From contig OX463786.1 of NCBI GenBank assembly GCA_949825025.1, forward strand, positions 8,171,094 to 8,235,093: DNA of 64,000 nucleotides, in the 5' to 3' direction. This stretch comes from Siphlonurus alternatus (lineage: Eukaryota > Arthropoda > Insecta > Ephemeroptera > Siphlonuridae). Both the position numbers and the translations under genes were made by a program. A model generated the notes under the pieces. That model did not search any database. It saw only the letters and a list, made by a program, of their open reading frames with translations, and was not told where the DNA came from. Below, piece by piece: positions 22,706 through 36,920 of the stretch. Each line of letters opens with the position of its first letter. Position 1 is the stretch's first letter.

Positions 22706-23072
22706 CAACTAGAGTAAATTTGAATCAACAACCTGGATGAAATTTTTGGTTGCATATTTAGATTGAATATCTCAAGTTAATATTTTTTCCAAATTTTTCG
22801 AACTTTCTTAACACCTTTAAAATCGTGCTGCAAAACGCTGTGACGTAACATAATATGGTCATGAAAATTTGTAACAAGCAAGCATATTAGTTATAAGTTA
22901 TAAGCATTGCATGACTATGACGTCACAGAAAATTTCCCCTCGATTTTGAGGGTGAGAGTTTAAATTCTTTTTGGAAATGAAAATTTATCTGACATAACTT
23001 GAGAGGTCTTCTACCAAAATATCCAATAAAATTTTCATGAACGTTGTCTATTCCCAACTTTTAATATACTCT

Positions 23073-23213
23073 GGTTCACATTTAACTTGGTTTTCGTCGT
23101 GTTTGTAACGTCTTCAGTCATTGGTGTGTAGTTTTTAAGGAAAAAATTTACTGGACAAGCTGAGCCGAGGGAGACCCGAGCGTTTCCGACGAAACCCAAG
23201 TTAAATATGAACC
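23073..23213. mobile_element. Family O foldback repeat, copy 2
   Basis: GGTTCACATTTAACTTGG on the left and CCAAGTTAAATATGAACC on the right. The core on the minus strand aligns without gaps to the core of copy 1 (1171-1305). Confidence 0.65.
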
Positions 23214-23469
23214 TTAATATATACGGCTGCATTCGTGCATTGTCACTGAGAAATAGAATTATATATAACTTTGTTGAGTTTTGTATTTCAGGATTATTTT
23301 ATTTCCCATTGTATCATAGATTTTGACACTTGTCATTTGAAGAAATTGTCGGTATACCATCGGTTTTAATTGGGAGTAGTGTTTTATTTATAATTACTAA
23401 AATTTTATTATGTATACAAATAATTAATATATTAAAAATTTTAAAAATACAATAAAACTAAAAATAAAC

Positions 23470-24197
23470 AATGGAGTATTGACCTCAATTTTTTTTATTG
23501 CAGAAATGGATAGAGGGTGAAAAGTTATGCCACCCTGATTTTTTTCAGATTTTTTTGAGCCCGGGAAGTATTTTTAAAAAATTATTAAAAGTCCCTTTTG
23601 TGACATCACGCGGCGGCAAGTCCTATCTTTTTCTTAAGGGCATTGGGTGTAGCACCGGTAGTTGGCAACACTGACGTATCTTCACCATGTTAATTTTTTA
23701 TCATTGCTCCTCGGAGCAATTTTTATGCTAGAGCTAAGCTGATTGCTGTAGTATCAAGATAATTAGTAGCCCAAGTGCACAATTTGGCTAAATAAAGCCT
23801 GATTTAAAGAAAAGTATTTTTTTTATATTTTAGAAAAATGCATGTAAATTAAAAAAATTACTAAAAAATACTTTTCTTTAAATCAGGCTTTATTTAGCCA
23901 AATTGTGCACTTGGGCTACTAATTATCTTGATACTACAGCAATCAGCTTAGCTCTAGCATAAAAATTACTCCGAGGAGCAATGATAAAAAATTAACATAG
24001 TGAAGATACGTCAGTGTTGCCAACTACCGGTGCTACACCCAATGCCCTTAAGGAGCGGCGTCTCGTGACGTCACAAAAAGAACTTTCAATAATTTTTTAA
24101 AAATAGTTCCCGGGCTGTAAAAAATCTGAAAAAAACCAGAGTAGCATAACTTTGCACCCTCTATCCATTTAAAAAAAATTGAGGTCAATACTCTATT
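23470..24197. mobile_element. Family D palindromic MITE, copy D2, carrying a nested MITE
   Basis: Ends ATGGAGTATTGACCTCAAT and its complement at 24197. The arms hold GCAGAAATGGATAGAGGGTG, the CCCGGGAA centre part and a GTGACGTCAC block. The middle CTTAAG of the consensus has been opened by a second element at 23634-24051. Confidence 0.85.
23634..24051. mobile_element. TTAA-type MITE Q nested in D2
   Basis: Starts TTAAGGGCATTGGGTGTAGC and ends in the complement followed by TTAA. The host D element has a single TTAA at this point (for example TCCTTAAGAAAAAG in D3), so the duplication is exactly TTAA. The arms of about 190 bp (CCGGTAGTTGGCAACACTG, CTCCTCGGAGCAA, GGCTAAATAAAGCCTG) are almost identical, suggesting a young insertion. 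piggyBac-type by target site. No coding. Confidence 0.9.
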
Positions 24198-24880
24198 ATA
24201 TATAAATTATAAAATATTTTAAAAATATAAATTTATTTTACTAAAAATTAATGTACCAAATTAATATTCTTACTGTATGACATGAGACATGATAGAAGAA
24301 GAAAATAAAAATATATAGTTTAAAATGTGTATATGATCAAGGCTTCTAAAATCAATAGGGAGTTATAACGTACGTCAATAGGTTCAAAATATTTGTAAAT
24401 CGCGTATATAGTTTATTTATTATTGATGATACTATGCAGTATTCAAGCCCTCTTCTATAATGTAAATTCTAAAAATTGATGAACGCAAAAACATTTTTTT
24501 AATTGACTTCAATTTCACATAAAAACAACTGAGTCAAAATTGATAGATTTATCATAAAACATACATAGTGCTTGACATTATTTATATATAATTTTATGAA
24601 AAATATTAAAATAAAGTCAACGTGAGATTCTACATTGAGAGTTAGCTCATATATATGACAAAAATTACATTTTTGTAGCTATTATTGTATTATATTTTAC
24701 TGAAGTAATAATGATTGATAAATTTAAATTATTTTAAAAAATATTTTTTTAATTATTAAAATTATTTTTTTTTACGTATTTAAAAAAGTTACATTAGCAT
24801 AATATAATTAAATGTTATTACCATGCATGCAGAAATCCAAAATATTGTATAACAACAAAATGAAGTTCAAATCCCATATG

Positions 24881-25212
24881 TTAAAAAAAAAATCCCTCGC
24901 ACAAAAATTATGAAAAAATTTAAAATGTTTTCCTTTACACCCCCTATCAGTAGCTAAAATATCAGGTATACAAATTCGATCTAGTTTTTGAGTTATGAAT
25001 TTTTAAAGTTGACTACTTTAACATGGAGAAATGGAAATTCCATGTTAAACTAGCCAACTTTAAAAATTCATAACTCAAAAACTAGATCGTATTTGTATAC
25101 CTGATATTTAAGCTACTGATAAGGGGTGTAGAGGAGAACATTTTAATTTTTTTTCATAATTTTCGTGAGGGATTTTTTTTTTTTAACATTGGTGGCGTTA
25201 ACTTACCCTTAA
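24881..25212. mobile_element. TTAA-type MITE, family C copy C2 (left end lost)
   Basis: The right end GTTAACTTACCCTTAA keeps TTAA. The left side begins inside the consensus at TCCCTCGCACAAAAATTATG, so the terminal 25 bp or so are gone. The arms with CAGGTATACAAATTCGATC match C1 closely. Confidence 0.75.
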
Positions 25213-25260
25213 TTCTAAAATAAGCTCAGTGGAATGAAATATAAACTTTAAATAACGTAC

Positions 25261-25387
25261 CTTGCACATTATCTGAGGTCATATTCGCTTGCTCTACACA
25301 CATGTTCGGTGCACTCATCAAAGTAGAACTAGAACACGTTTTAACTTGCAGAACTGACGTGTATTGTATGTGAATGGAAGACGTGAA
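25261..25387 (-). CDS. Exon A of a predicted minus-strand gene (possible start codon at 25318)
   Basis: The donor GCAAG|gtacgtt ends the exon in phase 1, matching exon B. From ATG at 25318-25316 it reads MSAPNMCVEQANMTSDNVQ plus one G. The frame stays open upstream of this ATG back to an acceptor with a good pyrimidine tract (TCTATCTGTTTGTTGGTAG, exon start 25387), so the exon may instead be internal and fully coding (FTSSIHIQYTSVLQVKTC...). A second strong acceptor (TTGCTTTGCTTTCTAG) would start the exon at 25416; an in-frame TAG then makes the 25318 ATG the likely start. The product is unrecognised. Confidence 0.65.
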
Positions 25388-25416
25388 CTACCAACAAACA
25401 GATAGAAGAAGCTTCT

Positions 25417-25555
25417 CTAGAAAGCAAAGCAATAGGGCAAATTGCCAATACAACACATGGGAGATGAGACGAAGAAAACCATGTTAATTAGATAAAATAG
25501 ATAGTCAAAAATACTTAACACATTTAAATAAAAACCACGTGTATTTTTTTTTTCT
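25417..25555. other. No gene seen
   Basis: Upstream flank of exon A; AT-rich. Confidence 0.4.
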
Positions 25556-25727
25556 TTAAACAACTAAACCCTGTTGTAGGGTAATGGTCACGTTTGACTG
25601 AATTTTGTGGTCCCTTTCCAGACTGGGGCATCTATGGCATGGCAGCAATCCATCTTAGCAATCATCTAGTTGTGACTGAGGAAACCATGGAAACCTCAGT
25701 CAGGATGGTCAGCAATGGATGGAGGCA
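25556..25727 (-). mobile_element. tRNA-type SINE fragment
   Basis: Minus-strand tail and body: ACTAAACCCTGTTGTAGG, TTTGACTGAATTTTG, GGAAACCATGGAAACCTCAG. The body is shortened and the tRNA-like head is missing. Confidence 0.75.
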
Positions 25728-27575
25728 TGTTTTAGATAATAATTAAGTGTCATTTTTATTAATAAATATGAGTAAATTTTTAAATAAATATTTTATTTAA
25801 TAAAATGTTTAGTTCATTTTATTTAAATATTGTTTTTATTAAAGACAAATAAATATTTAAACACACCAGCCCTTCAAAATAATCACTTGTGCTGAATGAA
25901 TCTATTCAGGAATTTAATTTCAATTATTTTAGTTGAAATAAAATAGCTTCAGTAAAGGAAACTTTAGAAGAACATATTTTTTTTTTTTTAAGTATGAGCA
26001 AACATTTTAATTAAATATGCGAGTGAAATAATTAAGGAAGTTATTAATATTTATTAATTATTAAAAACATTATTTTGATTTATATAATTGTATTTAAAAA
26101 CACCAAGGACTATATTTTTTATACATAACATAATATGCAGTATTGCATTCAATTTTTGCAAATTATAAGTCGTTGAGCGAATGAACTCCCTTTAATTAAA
26201 GACTTTCAATTTTGTGTAGGGTATAACTAAAAGGACAAATATTTTATGTATAACTTTCTGTGGTGATAGATTTAATGTCAGTTTCAACATAAATTTATAA
26301 ACGGTTATAATTCATATTGTTTTTTGTAAGCTATATATAAATAAATAAATTTAAAAAATATTAATTAATTTTGAAAACATTAATATAGAATCTAAACGAA
26401 AAGCACAAACATCATGAAAATTATTGTAGTTAAATGTTAGTCTACAAGAAGTAAATTTCAATCAAATTTCTCAATTAAATTATCTCTTATAACATTGAAA
26501 CTCCCTGATTATGTGTATTAATTAATAAATTAGAAAAAAAAATGTCAAATTAAACACCATAAATTATAATAAAAAAAACTTTACAATTAATTAACTTACA
26601 AAACATTTTTGTGTATTTTTAATGAAATTTAATTTAAAAATGAATATTTAACACTTTGATTATCGCTTTTCAAATTTTATGTCATGAAGGGAATAAATTA
26701 GAAAATAATTTTATAATGCGTTCATAATCATAATTTGGAGGGAAATAAATAAATATTTGAATTATTAAAACAAAATTTTTAAATGTGAAACCCTAATGCA
26801 AAGAAAATGCATTTTACATTCACCAAAAATAAATGCATGACGTTTATTAATTACTATCATTATGGATGCACACTAATTTTTGCACACATTCTTGTGTTAG
26901 TTTCAGCAAGAATACGTAGACAGATTCATTCCAGTGATTAAAATAAACATGAAATGGCTCAGTTAAATTGAAATTGTGGAAATTAAATTAGAAAATAAGC
27001 TTTTTAAATGTGCACCAATACTTAAAGATAATTAATAAATATTTAAATATAATTTAAAATGGAAATAAAATTTCAATGACACTATCCACTCACCACGTAT
27101 ATGTTGGCAATATAAAATTTACATGAAAAATGGTATTCAAAGTATCAATTACAGTGAAAATAAAGTTCAATTTTTGAGAATTACAAGCAAATGCAGGAAC
27201 TTCATTGCACCGAAAGTTACATTTATTTGTATAAAAATTTTAAATTTAAATATTTTGATGTGTGTAATCCCATATATTATATTATGTTAATATGCATATA
27301 ATAATATCAAAATCTTGAATCCTGTTTTTATCTTTTGAAAAAGATGCAAACGTATTGAAATTAAAAGTATATTATAAAACATATTATCCAAATTAATCAA
27401 TAAATATTAAATACAAGGGAAAAATTATTGTTTAAATTCAGTGACAATTTTGTCACAAATGTATTTTTATAATTAATTAATATATAAAATTTGTTATATT
27501 TTTGTAAAGTTTGCTTTTTTTAATTAATAAAAAAAATTATTATAATAAATTATATAATTTTATTAATATAAGATA
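25728..27575. other. AT-rich stretch, no gene seen
   Basis: Continuous AT-rich DNA with short A/T tracts. Contains AACTCCCT words at 26184-26191 and 26509-26516. No exon-like or mobile structure recognised. Confidence 0.5.
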
Positions 27576-27745
27576 GGAGGCTCATGACGGTGAGCGCTGA
27601 AGGGTCTGGGCGTGAGTCTGCCTGGAGCCGCCGTCGGTGCAGATCTTGGTGGTATTTGAAAATTCTCTTGTTTTTATTGGACTGTTTGTAAATCTCCTGC
27701 CTCTGACTTGTTATTTATGTACTCATGAGGGAAATATAATAAAAT
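27576..27745 (+). mobile_element. LINE 3' end (5'-truncated)
   Basis: A GC-rich segment (GGAGCCGCCGTCGGTGCAG) leads into TTGGACTGTTTGTAAATCTC, CTGACTTGTTATTTATG and TACTCATGAGGGAAATATAATAAAA. The last 90 bp recur at 57175-57300 on the minus strand, and the recurrence ends in an A-rich tail. That is the pattern of a non-LTR retrotransposon 3' UTR. No reverse transcriptase is left here. Confidence 0.6.
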
Positions 27746-27923
27746 TTAAACGATAAATGAAATTGAAAAGAAATTTAAATATTTGGTGAAATCTGAGTAT
27801 GAAACAAAAATCATTGCTACAGGTAATTCAAAATTAATTTTTTTTTTACATTTTAAGCTCCCTGGAGTTATTAATTAGAAAATTTAATGCAAATTGCAAT
27901 TCCCTATGCAGCATAATGTCAAT

Positions 27924-28047
27924 TGGTGATTCACGAAAGAGCTAGCCAGAAATTTATCCACTTATCTCACTAGCCATGGTTAGCACCAGCATAATTCAAT
28001 GATACTAAACTTATTTAGTGAGAAACCTGAATCGTGAATTGCGCTCC
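27924..28047. mobile_element. Foldback MITE family A, decayed copy
   Basis: GGTGATTCACGAAAGAGCTAGCC on the left and GAATCGTGAATTGCGC on the right. The loop and inner arms are diverged. Confidence 0.6.
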
Positions 28048-29797
<1,750 letters not shown>

Positions 29798-29873
29798 TGC
29801 ATCGGTCACACTCTCGAATTACGCCCAGTGATGATGAATTTATTTTTATCTTTGAACTGTTTACTGCAATGTC
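29798..29873 (-). CDS. Possible exon or 5' UTR exon (minus strand)
   Basis: 76 nt between acceptor CAATGGACATTGCAG and a near-perfect donor GATGCA|gtaagtaaag. One frame is open (NSSKIKINSSSLGVIREC), ending in phase 1. That phase does not fit exon A's open frame, so if both belong to one transcript this would be untranslated. Function unknown. Confidence 0.3.
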
Positions 29874-31812
29874 CATTGATTTAATTAAACAAACTAAACT
29901 TAATTCCTGAATGAGTCCCTCAATAAACCGAATCATTAGAATAATTATTAGCTTAATTAATATACTTTACTTTTTTATTATACCTTTTTATTGTTAAACT
30001 AAAAATTTTTGAAGTAAAATTTTATATATAATGAAATTAATGAATGTTTAAATTAATTACTAACATTATAGCACATAAAACAGCGAGTATTAGATAATAT
30101 AAATAATGAAAATTTGGAATATCTCATTTTTGCTATAGATGTTAAGAATAAAATACTATTGTTGTAAACAATATTAACGTAAATGTATTTGTGTGAGCTC
30201 AAATATATAATGTATTTTTTAACAAAATTTGGTATATTAGTTACATTAAAAATATTAATTATGAAATACTTGATTTCAAATTCAATTTCAAAAGTAGTCT
30301 AAAGGATTCATGTCTGTGGTTAGAAAAATAGAAAAATAGGCTTAATAGATGGTACATCACTCGGAAAAATTCAACAAACCTTCCTGACACATTGAAATAA
30401 GTTTTCATGAAAAAAATAGCCCAAAATCGGTGAAATTTTTTTAGATATTAAGCATTTAAGATTAATACTATTTTAAATGGCGACTGCTGTAGCTTTAAGT
30501 CAAATCAGTATCTTTTTTCACACGAAAAAATTAATTACTCAAAATTTACACCGATTTGTTTTTTTTACATCAGGAAACTAATAATAATTATTTTGCCCAT
30601 TTTATGGGTTAAAATATTTTCAGTTTATTATCGAAATATTGAAGAATTACATTATTCATTTTCATGAACCACTTAAAAAGTTAATAGTTAATAAATATTG
30701 TAATTTATTTTACTTGCACTCAATTGTAAGACAACAATCTATAAAGTATACAATGTCATGTCACATATTTATAATATACTGCCTAGCAGACGAAAATAGA
30801 AAACAATTTGTTATATAAGGAAACAGAGCAAATATACGAACTTAACACACAAGACTTCTTTGCTAGTCATTATACAAAAATCTCGCTCGAGAGAAAATAA
30901 TAATTTTGAATTCTATTGTACACTATTTTATATTTTGTTCTAATAAAACTCCCTAGCACTTAATTGCAAATAAAACTGAAACAATAATTTAATTTACTTA
31001 CCTTTGTTTAAAATTAAATAACTTGAACATATCCAAATGGTGTTGTATTCACTTCACAGATATATTTTAAACTAAACTCCCTTTTATTATTTCTTGGGCA
31101 GAAAACAAGTTAAAACATAAAAAAATTATTATTTTAATCTTTTCCTGAAAAACACTAGAAATAAGAGAGAGAGGGAGAATTTAGTAGAAATATTTGCCTC
31201 CTATTTCCGAAGAAAAACATTATTTCCTACCAGACAATTTTTTTTTTTCATCCTGTTTTAATTTGAGAGACTATTATATATAACTTCTAGCAACATGGAA
31301 AAGACCTTGGAATGTATTACTTTTAACGTAATTAAAATAGCATTTTTAATTTTATATAATGTAGCTAATTATGTAAGCATATTATACGTTGTATTATATA
31401 TAGAAATATATTTTGTAAAATAGCTGTTTTTATATTTTATTACTACATCTTTTATTTAAAAACAAAAATATAACTATAAAACATTTTATTTAATTTATTA
31501 CTGTTGATTTAATTTAATTAGTTATTTAAATGAATTTGTAAATAAATTACTGAATTTGCTATATAAATACATTGTAATTTTTAAACATTATAAATAATTT
31601 ATAATCTCAATTATATAAGCATAAACAAAATGCAATCCGAAGTTCGCAAAACAAGAGCAATGGGGTGTAAAATGGAGTGATGAATCTAGTGATGAATAAC
31701 GATATTTAGTCAGTAAAGTTTTGGAATTAGCAATAAATACTACAAACTCCCTATACCATAAAAATATAAATGCAGCAATGATATAAACTATGTAATATAC
31801 TGTATATGTGGG
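29874..31812. other. AT-rich stretch, no gene seen
   Basis: No gene or repeat recognised. AAACTCCCT words at 30946-30954, 31074-31082 and 31744-31752 cluster here. Confidence 0.5.
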
Positions 31813-32190
31813 AGGTGAGGTCAGATCACAGAAGTTAAGCCACACCGAGCTTTGTTAGAAGTTGGATGGGTGACCATTTTCAGCAATAACTACGTTTTTC
31901 AACTCAGGGGTAAGTCTTTGCACTCTTCCACAATGTGCTTCCTCTGGCTTTGAACCATTGCACTTCCGGTTCATTGACAAAAGCTCTTGCGTACATCGTG
32001 GCTGAGGTTTCCACGTTTCCCTCAGTCACAGGCAAATACAGCGATGGATTGCAAGGCCGTGGCCGCTCCCGTTCCAAAATAGACCGCAAAACGCTTAACT
32101 TAAAGTATCGGAAGTTTCGGGTTTTCAGAATTAGTAAATAGAAGTACCAAATTGTGCCATGGTTTGATAAAAAAATAATAATATAGATAG
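31813..32190 (+). mobile_element. 5S-rRNA-derived SINE
   Basis: The head at 31813-31877 is recognisably 5S-like: GATCACAGAAGTTAAGC, then GTTAGAAGTTGGATGGGTGACC, the internal control region of 5S genes. It continues into a body with CTGAGGTTTCCACG/TTTCCCTCAGTCAC and GATGGATTGCAAGGCCGTGG, the same central domain as the tRNA-type SINEs, and a TTCGGGTTTTCAG tail ending in A-rich sequence. The 5S part is incomplete at its 5' end, so this is not a functional 5S gene. Confidence 0.85.
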
Positions 32191-32792
32191 GCTATAATCA
32201 GATTATCATTTTCTATTATTATTCTGTAACTATTATATATAATTTGTATGTGTGTTTTATATGTTCTATTATACAGTATTATTTTATAATGTGTATTTCT
32301 AATATTATTCTATATGTAAATTTTCGTGTTTAATAAAAGACTTGTATAATCAGATTATCATAGCGACACATACAATTTTAAATTTGAGATCTCACCATAT
32401 TATAGTACCAATATAAAACATATTATGCAAATATTATGATCAATTTAAAAAGTTCAGTATAAAAATACTTGAAAACTCCATTGAGCCATTACTACATTCA
32501 GCATGAATGAATGAGTCACATAAGAACTGTAATAAATACAATGCAAACAAACAGACCTCACACACACAGAAACAATGGTAAACCGCAAACTCTTTCTTCA
32601 ACCCGATACTTGATTATAAGGCGCTACAGCTTTGTAAAAGTAACCGACCTTTGTTATACCTACACTTACTTATATACTTACTTACATGTCGGTGTATGTT
32701 TATTGTAGACCAGATTTAACTAGTACTTGAGATTGTGTGGTCCATTTTATTACTAAGGTTTTTAAATTGTATAAGACTATCAATTTCAATAC
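32191..32792. other. AT-rich stretch, no gene seen
   Basis: Nothing supported. Confidence 0.4.
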
Positions 32793-33168
32793 TTAAGGTA
32801 GAGATAATACGGATCAGCTGGCCCAATGCTAAAAAAAATCCCATTCATAAAAGTTCTGAATTTTTTTTAAAATGTTCTCCTCTGCACCCCCTATATATCA
32901 GTAGGTAAAATATCAGGTATACAAAAACGAGCTAGTTTTCGAGTTATTAATTTTTAAAGTTGACCAATTTCATGGAAGTTCCATTTCTCCATGTTAAATT
33001 AGAAAACTTTAAAAATTAATAACTCGAAAACTAGCTCGTTTTTGTATACCTGATATTTTACCTACCGGTAGGGGTTGTAGAGAAGAACATTTTAATTTTT
33101 TTTCATAATTTTTATGAATGGGATTATTTTAGCATTGGGCCAGCTGATCCGTGTTATCTCTTCCTTAA
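32793..33168. mobile_element. TTAA-type MITE C3, a hybrid of family B ends and family C interior
   Basis: The outer ends TTAAGGTAGAGATAATACGG and the complement, with CAGCTG, are those of family B. Inside, from AATGCTAAAAAAAATCCC, the arms are family C (TGTTCTCCTCTGCACCCCC, ATCAGGTATACAAAAACG, TTTTAAAGTTGACC). TTAA is present at both ends, so the hybrid itself transposed. Confidence 0.85.
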
Positions 33169-33519
33169 CTATAATTCTAAGTATTGTACACTATATGGGC
33201 GTGATCGGAATTTCGAGATATCCAGGTTGAGTCCGATTGTTGTTGTTGTTGTTTTTTTTAGTTATGTTGGCAATACATATTGGTTAATGAACATTTGGGA
33301 TTTAAAGCGTTCATTATGGGTGGAAAATTTTCAAACATTTTTTTATCTAAATGGATAATTATAATTTTTATTCACTACTTTTAATTTTTATTTATTTCAA
33401 CTTTATGGTTGCACATCAGATATGACAAACATCAAGTTAAAAGTCATAATATATAACATGCAAGATATATACTACATAGACATTAAATTCACTTGAAAAG
33501 GAAATCAAATCCATTCGGA

Positions 33520-33522
<3 letters not shown>
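33169..33522. other. No gene seen
   Basis: Contains a short (TTG)n at 33238-33254 and a GC-richer piece at 33195-33235 (GGGCGTGATCGGAATTTCG) without structure. Confidence 0.4.

Positions 33523-33569
<47 letters not shown>
33523..33569. repeat. Poly(A) tract, 47 bp
   Basis: Uninterrupted A run; no recognisable retroposon body upstream. Confidence 0.95.
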
Positions 33570-33573
<4 letters not shown>

Positions 33574-33775
33574 CAAATCTGATTTCAAGTTATATTTATT
33601 TTACTCAATGACGCGAAACCTTGATGTAAAATTTATGTATGAAGATAAATAATTAAACAGTATGTTATTAATATTACTTGAAACAAAATTTTAAAGTGTT
33701 GTGAATATACTGAAGCATTGTTAATTTATTTTATGTAATTTCCCAGCCACTACTAGATCATATTTTAGATATGAT

Positions 33776-33809
33776 GTCTAAACAGGCATCAAAGGATGCC
33801 TGTTTAGAC
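33776..33809. repeat. Perfect 15-bp hairpin with a 4-nt loop
   Basis: GTCTAAACAGGCATC, loop AAAG, GATGCCTGTTTAGAC. Too short for an animal miRNA precursor. Probably a snap-back mutation or a minimal foldback. Confidence 0.85.
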
Positions 33810-34142
33810 GGAAAATAGTTTATAGATCCTTTAAATACAATAATATTGATCGACTCCTCTTTTTAAACCTCATTTGCTAGAGAGGTGCTCTTATTTTGTT
33901 TTCCAATATAATTATGAAAATTACATTTGTGTTATGTACAGTTTATGTTAATCTACATTTGAAGCAAGTTTATCCAAGAACAATTCCATTTGAAATGCAT
34001 TTATGCAGTGCATTTTAACATTACACGATTGAAACAAATATTTATAATTTTTAAAATTTTTAAAAATTATAAAATGTTGATGTTTTTATTTAAAAATACT
34101 TAAATTTTTTGATGTATTTGAAAAATATTTAAATTTTTAATT

Positions 34143-34466
34143 GAATGGAGTATTGTCCTCAATTTTTTTTATTGCAGAAATGGATAGAGGGTGCAAAGTT
34201 CTGCTACCCTGATTTTTTTCAGATTTTTTAGAGCCCGGGAACTATTTTTAAAAAATTATTGTAAGTCCTTTTCGTGACGTCACGAGACGCCGCTCCTTAA
34301 GAAAAAGATAGGACTTGCCGCCGCGTGACGTCACAAAAAGGACTTTCAGTAATTTTTTTAAAAATAGTTCCCGGGCTCTAAAAAATCTGAAAAAAATCAG
34401 GGTAGCATAACTTTGCACTCTCTATCCATTTCTGCAATAAAAAAAATTGAGGACAATACTCTATTC
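34143..34466. mobile_element. Family D palindromic MITE, copy D3 (uninterrupted)
   Basis: GAATGGAGTATTGTCCTCAA ends, arms with GCAGAAATGGATAGAGGGTG and GAGCCCGGGAACTATTTTT, and the core CGTGACGTCACGAGACGCCG...TCCTTAAGAAAAAGATAGG. This is the best reference for the family because its central TTAA is empty. Confidence 0.88.
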
Positions 34467-35460
34467 TAATTAAATAATAATTATTTAAATTAATTAAATA
34501 AATATATGACAAAATATTGTTCAATGAATATTTGTTTTTGAGTTTTAATTTTATCGTGTTAATGACAATTTAAGGTACGAATTTACTGTTACTAAGGAAA
34601 TCATGGAAACCTGCAATGTAATAATAATAATAATGCATTCATTGCAATATAAAAAATTTGTAAAAATAAGTTTAATTTTGTCATTTCTATGAATGTATTA
34701 CTTTGATGGTGACAAAATTCTTATCCATTCCCTTTTTGCACACATGATAGGAAAATAATCTTGGCAACAGTGTCTTAAATATCCACTTTGGTAATTCCAA
34801 TATTGGAATATTAGACAGAGGAAATGCAATGTTGCAACATATCACTAACTTAAGATAAAAGATACGCATTATCCTTTCAATTATGTGTGTACTAAATGAT
34901 ATTATACTTGCAAGTCAAATTTAGACTATAATGATTTCCACATAGAGTTATATACTAATATTCAATATAAAGCTAGGCCATAATATACCCTCTAGCAAGG
35001 ACAAATGTATCTTTGCGTGATCTTAAAAATAAAAAAAAATATAAAATAACGCTAATTAACCACAAAGTTGATTAGTCAGTATTTATCCTTAGGCTTTATA
35101 ATCCTTATATGGTTATTTAGAAAAATTTCTTCATAATATTTTTTCTCTAGACATATTTTTTTTTTTTGTCATCACTCATCATTGCTTTTTAGTTTCCGTG
35201 TATTTGTACACAAAAATAACTTATTTCATGGGATTTATATGTTTTTGCTGTTTAAAAAAAAAGAGGTTAACGCCATTATGTGGTTTTTCTCATTGGTATA
35301 TCATAAAAATATATAAAATATATATAATAATTTTTCAACTGTTATTTGTAATGAGTTATAATTACTCACTTTTATTGTGAAAGTCTCGGTGTACTTAGCT
35401 AAGGTTACTGACTGGTCATGGTAATATTTGTAATTAGTTATTTTTATTTTTTTTTAATAG
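34467..35460. other. AT-rich stretch with a SINE scrap
   Basis: AAGGAAATCATGGAAACCTG at 34598-34617 is a remnant of the SINE central domain. The rest is AT-rich with no gene seen. Confidence 0.45.
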
Positions 35461-35550
35461 ACACGATTCACGAAGGAGTTATACAGAATGATAACCAGGT
35501 TTCTAGCTAAACGCCGTTACTGTCGTTAAGTTAGAGTTAACGAATAATCT
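35461..35550. mobile_element. Foldback MITE family A, partial copy
   Basis: ACACGATTCACGAAGGAGTT and ACCAGGTTTCTAGCTAAACG identify the left arm. The right arm is lost or unrecognisable. Confidence 0.55.
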
Positions 35551-35689
35551 CAGTTACTGCTGGAGTTAAAGAATGTATCCCTGCAAGCGAATCGAATGAA
35601 ATAAATTTTAAAAAATTGAGAATGTTCTAAAACTTAATCGCTTATGGTTTGAGCAAATTCAGTCTTGCAGTTTTCTTACAACAGCTCCA

Positions 35690-35870
35690 TTTCCAGTTTT
35701 CGTCCATAAGGCCAATGTTAAACTTCTACCTTAGTTTTCACAAAACTGATATGACAGATTCGCTTCAAAATTTTTATGCCACCTATTGATGGTGAGTTCT
35801 AAGTCCCCTGCAAGTCTTGTTGCATTCAGGCGCTACGATTGCGAGATATCAACCTACTGTTATCCTTAAC
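35690..35870 (-). repeat. Dispersed repeat family P, copy 2
   Basis: Reverse complement of the pattern at 9985-10170 (TGATATCTCGCAATCG, AAGACTTGCA, CAGTTTTGTGAAAAC, GGAAATGGAG). Confidence 0.6.
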
Positions 35871-36774
<904 letters not shown>

Positions 36775-36920
36775 CAATATGGGACAACCGGCAATGGCCT
36801 AGCAATCTACTCCAGCATTTGCCTGGTTGTAACTGAGGGGACCATGGAAACTTCAGTCATAGATGGTTGGCAATTGTTAAAGATGCCTCCTGGATGTGTT
36901 CAGTGTTTTTGAGCAACTGC
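36775..36920 (-). mobile_element. tRNA-type SINE fragment
   Basis: Minus strand: GCAATGGCCTAGCAATC, GCATTTGCCTGGTTGTAAC, GGACCATGGAAACTTCAG, GCCTCCTGGATG. Only the body is left. Confidence 0.75.

Noticed and set aside
31813..31877. Possible 5S rRNA gene
   Set aside because: Only the internal part is 5S-like; the 5' third and the 3' end are missing and it is joined to a SINE body.
31904..32141. Overlapping ORFs of 61 and 68 codons
   Set aside because: They lie entirely in the 5S-type SINE.
33523..33569. Poly(A) as the end of a retrocopied gene
   Set aside because: No coding-like or repeat-like body precedes it on either strand.
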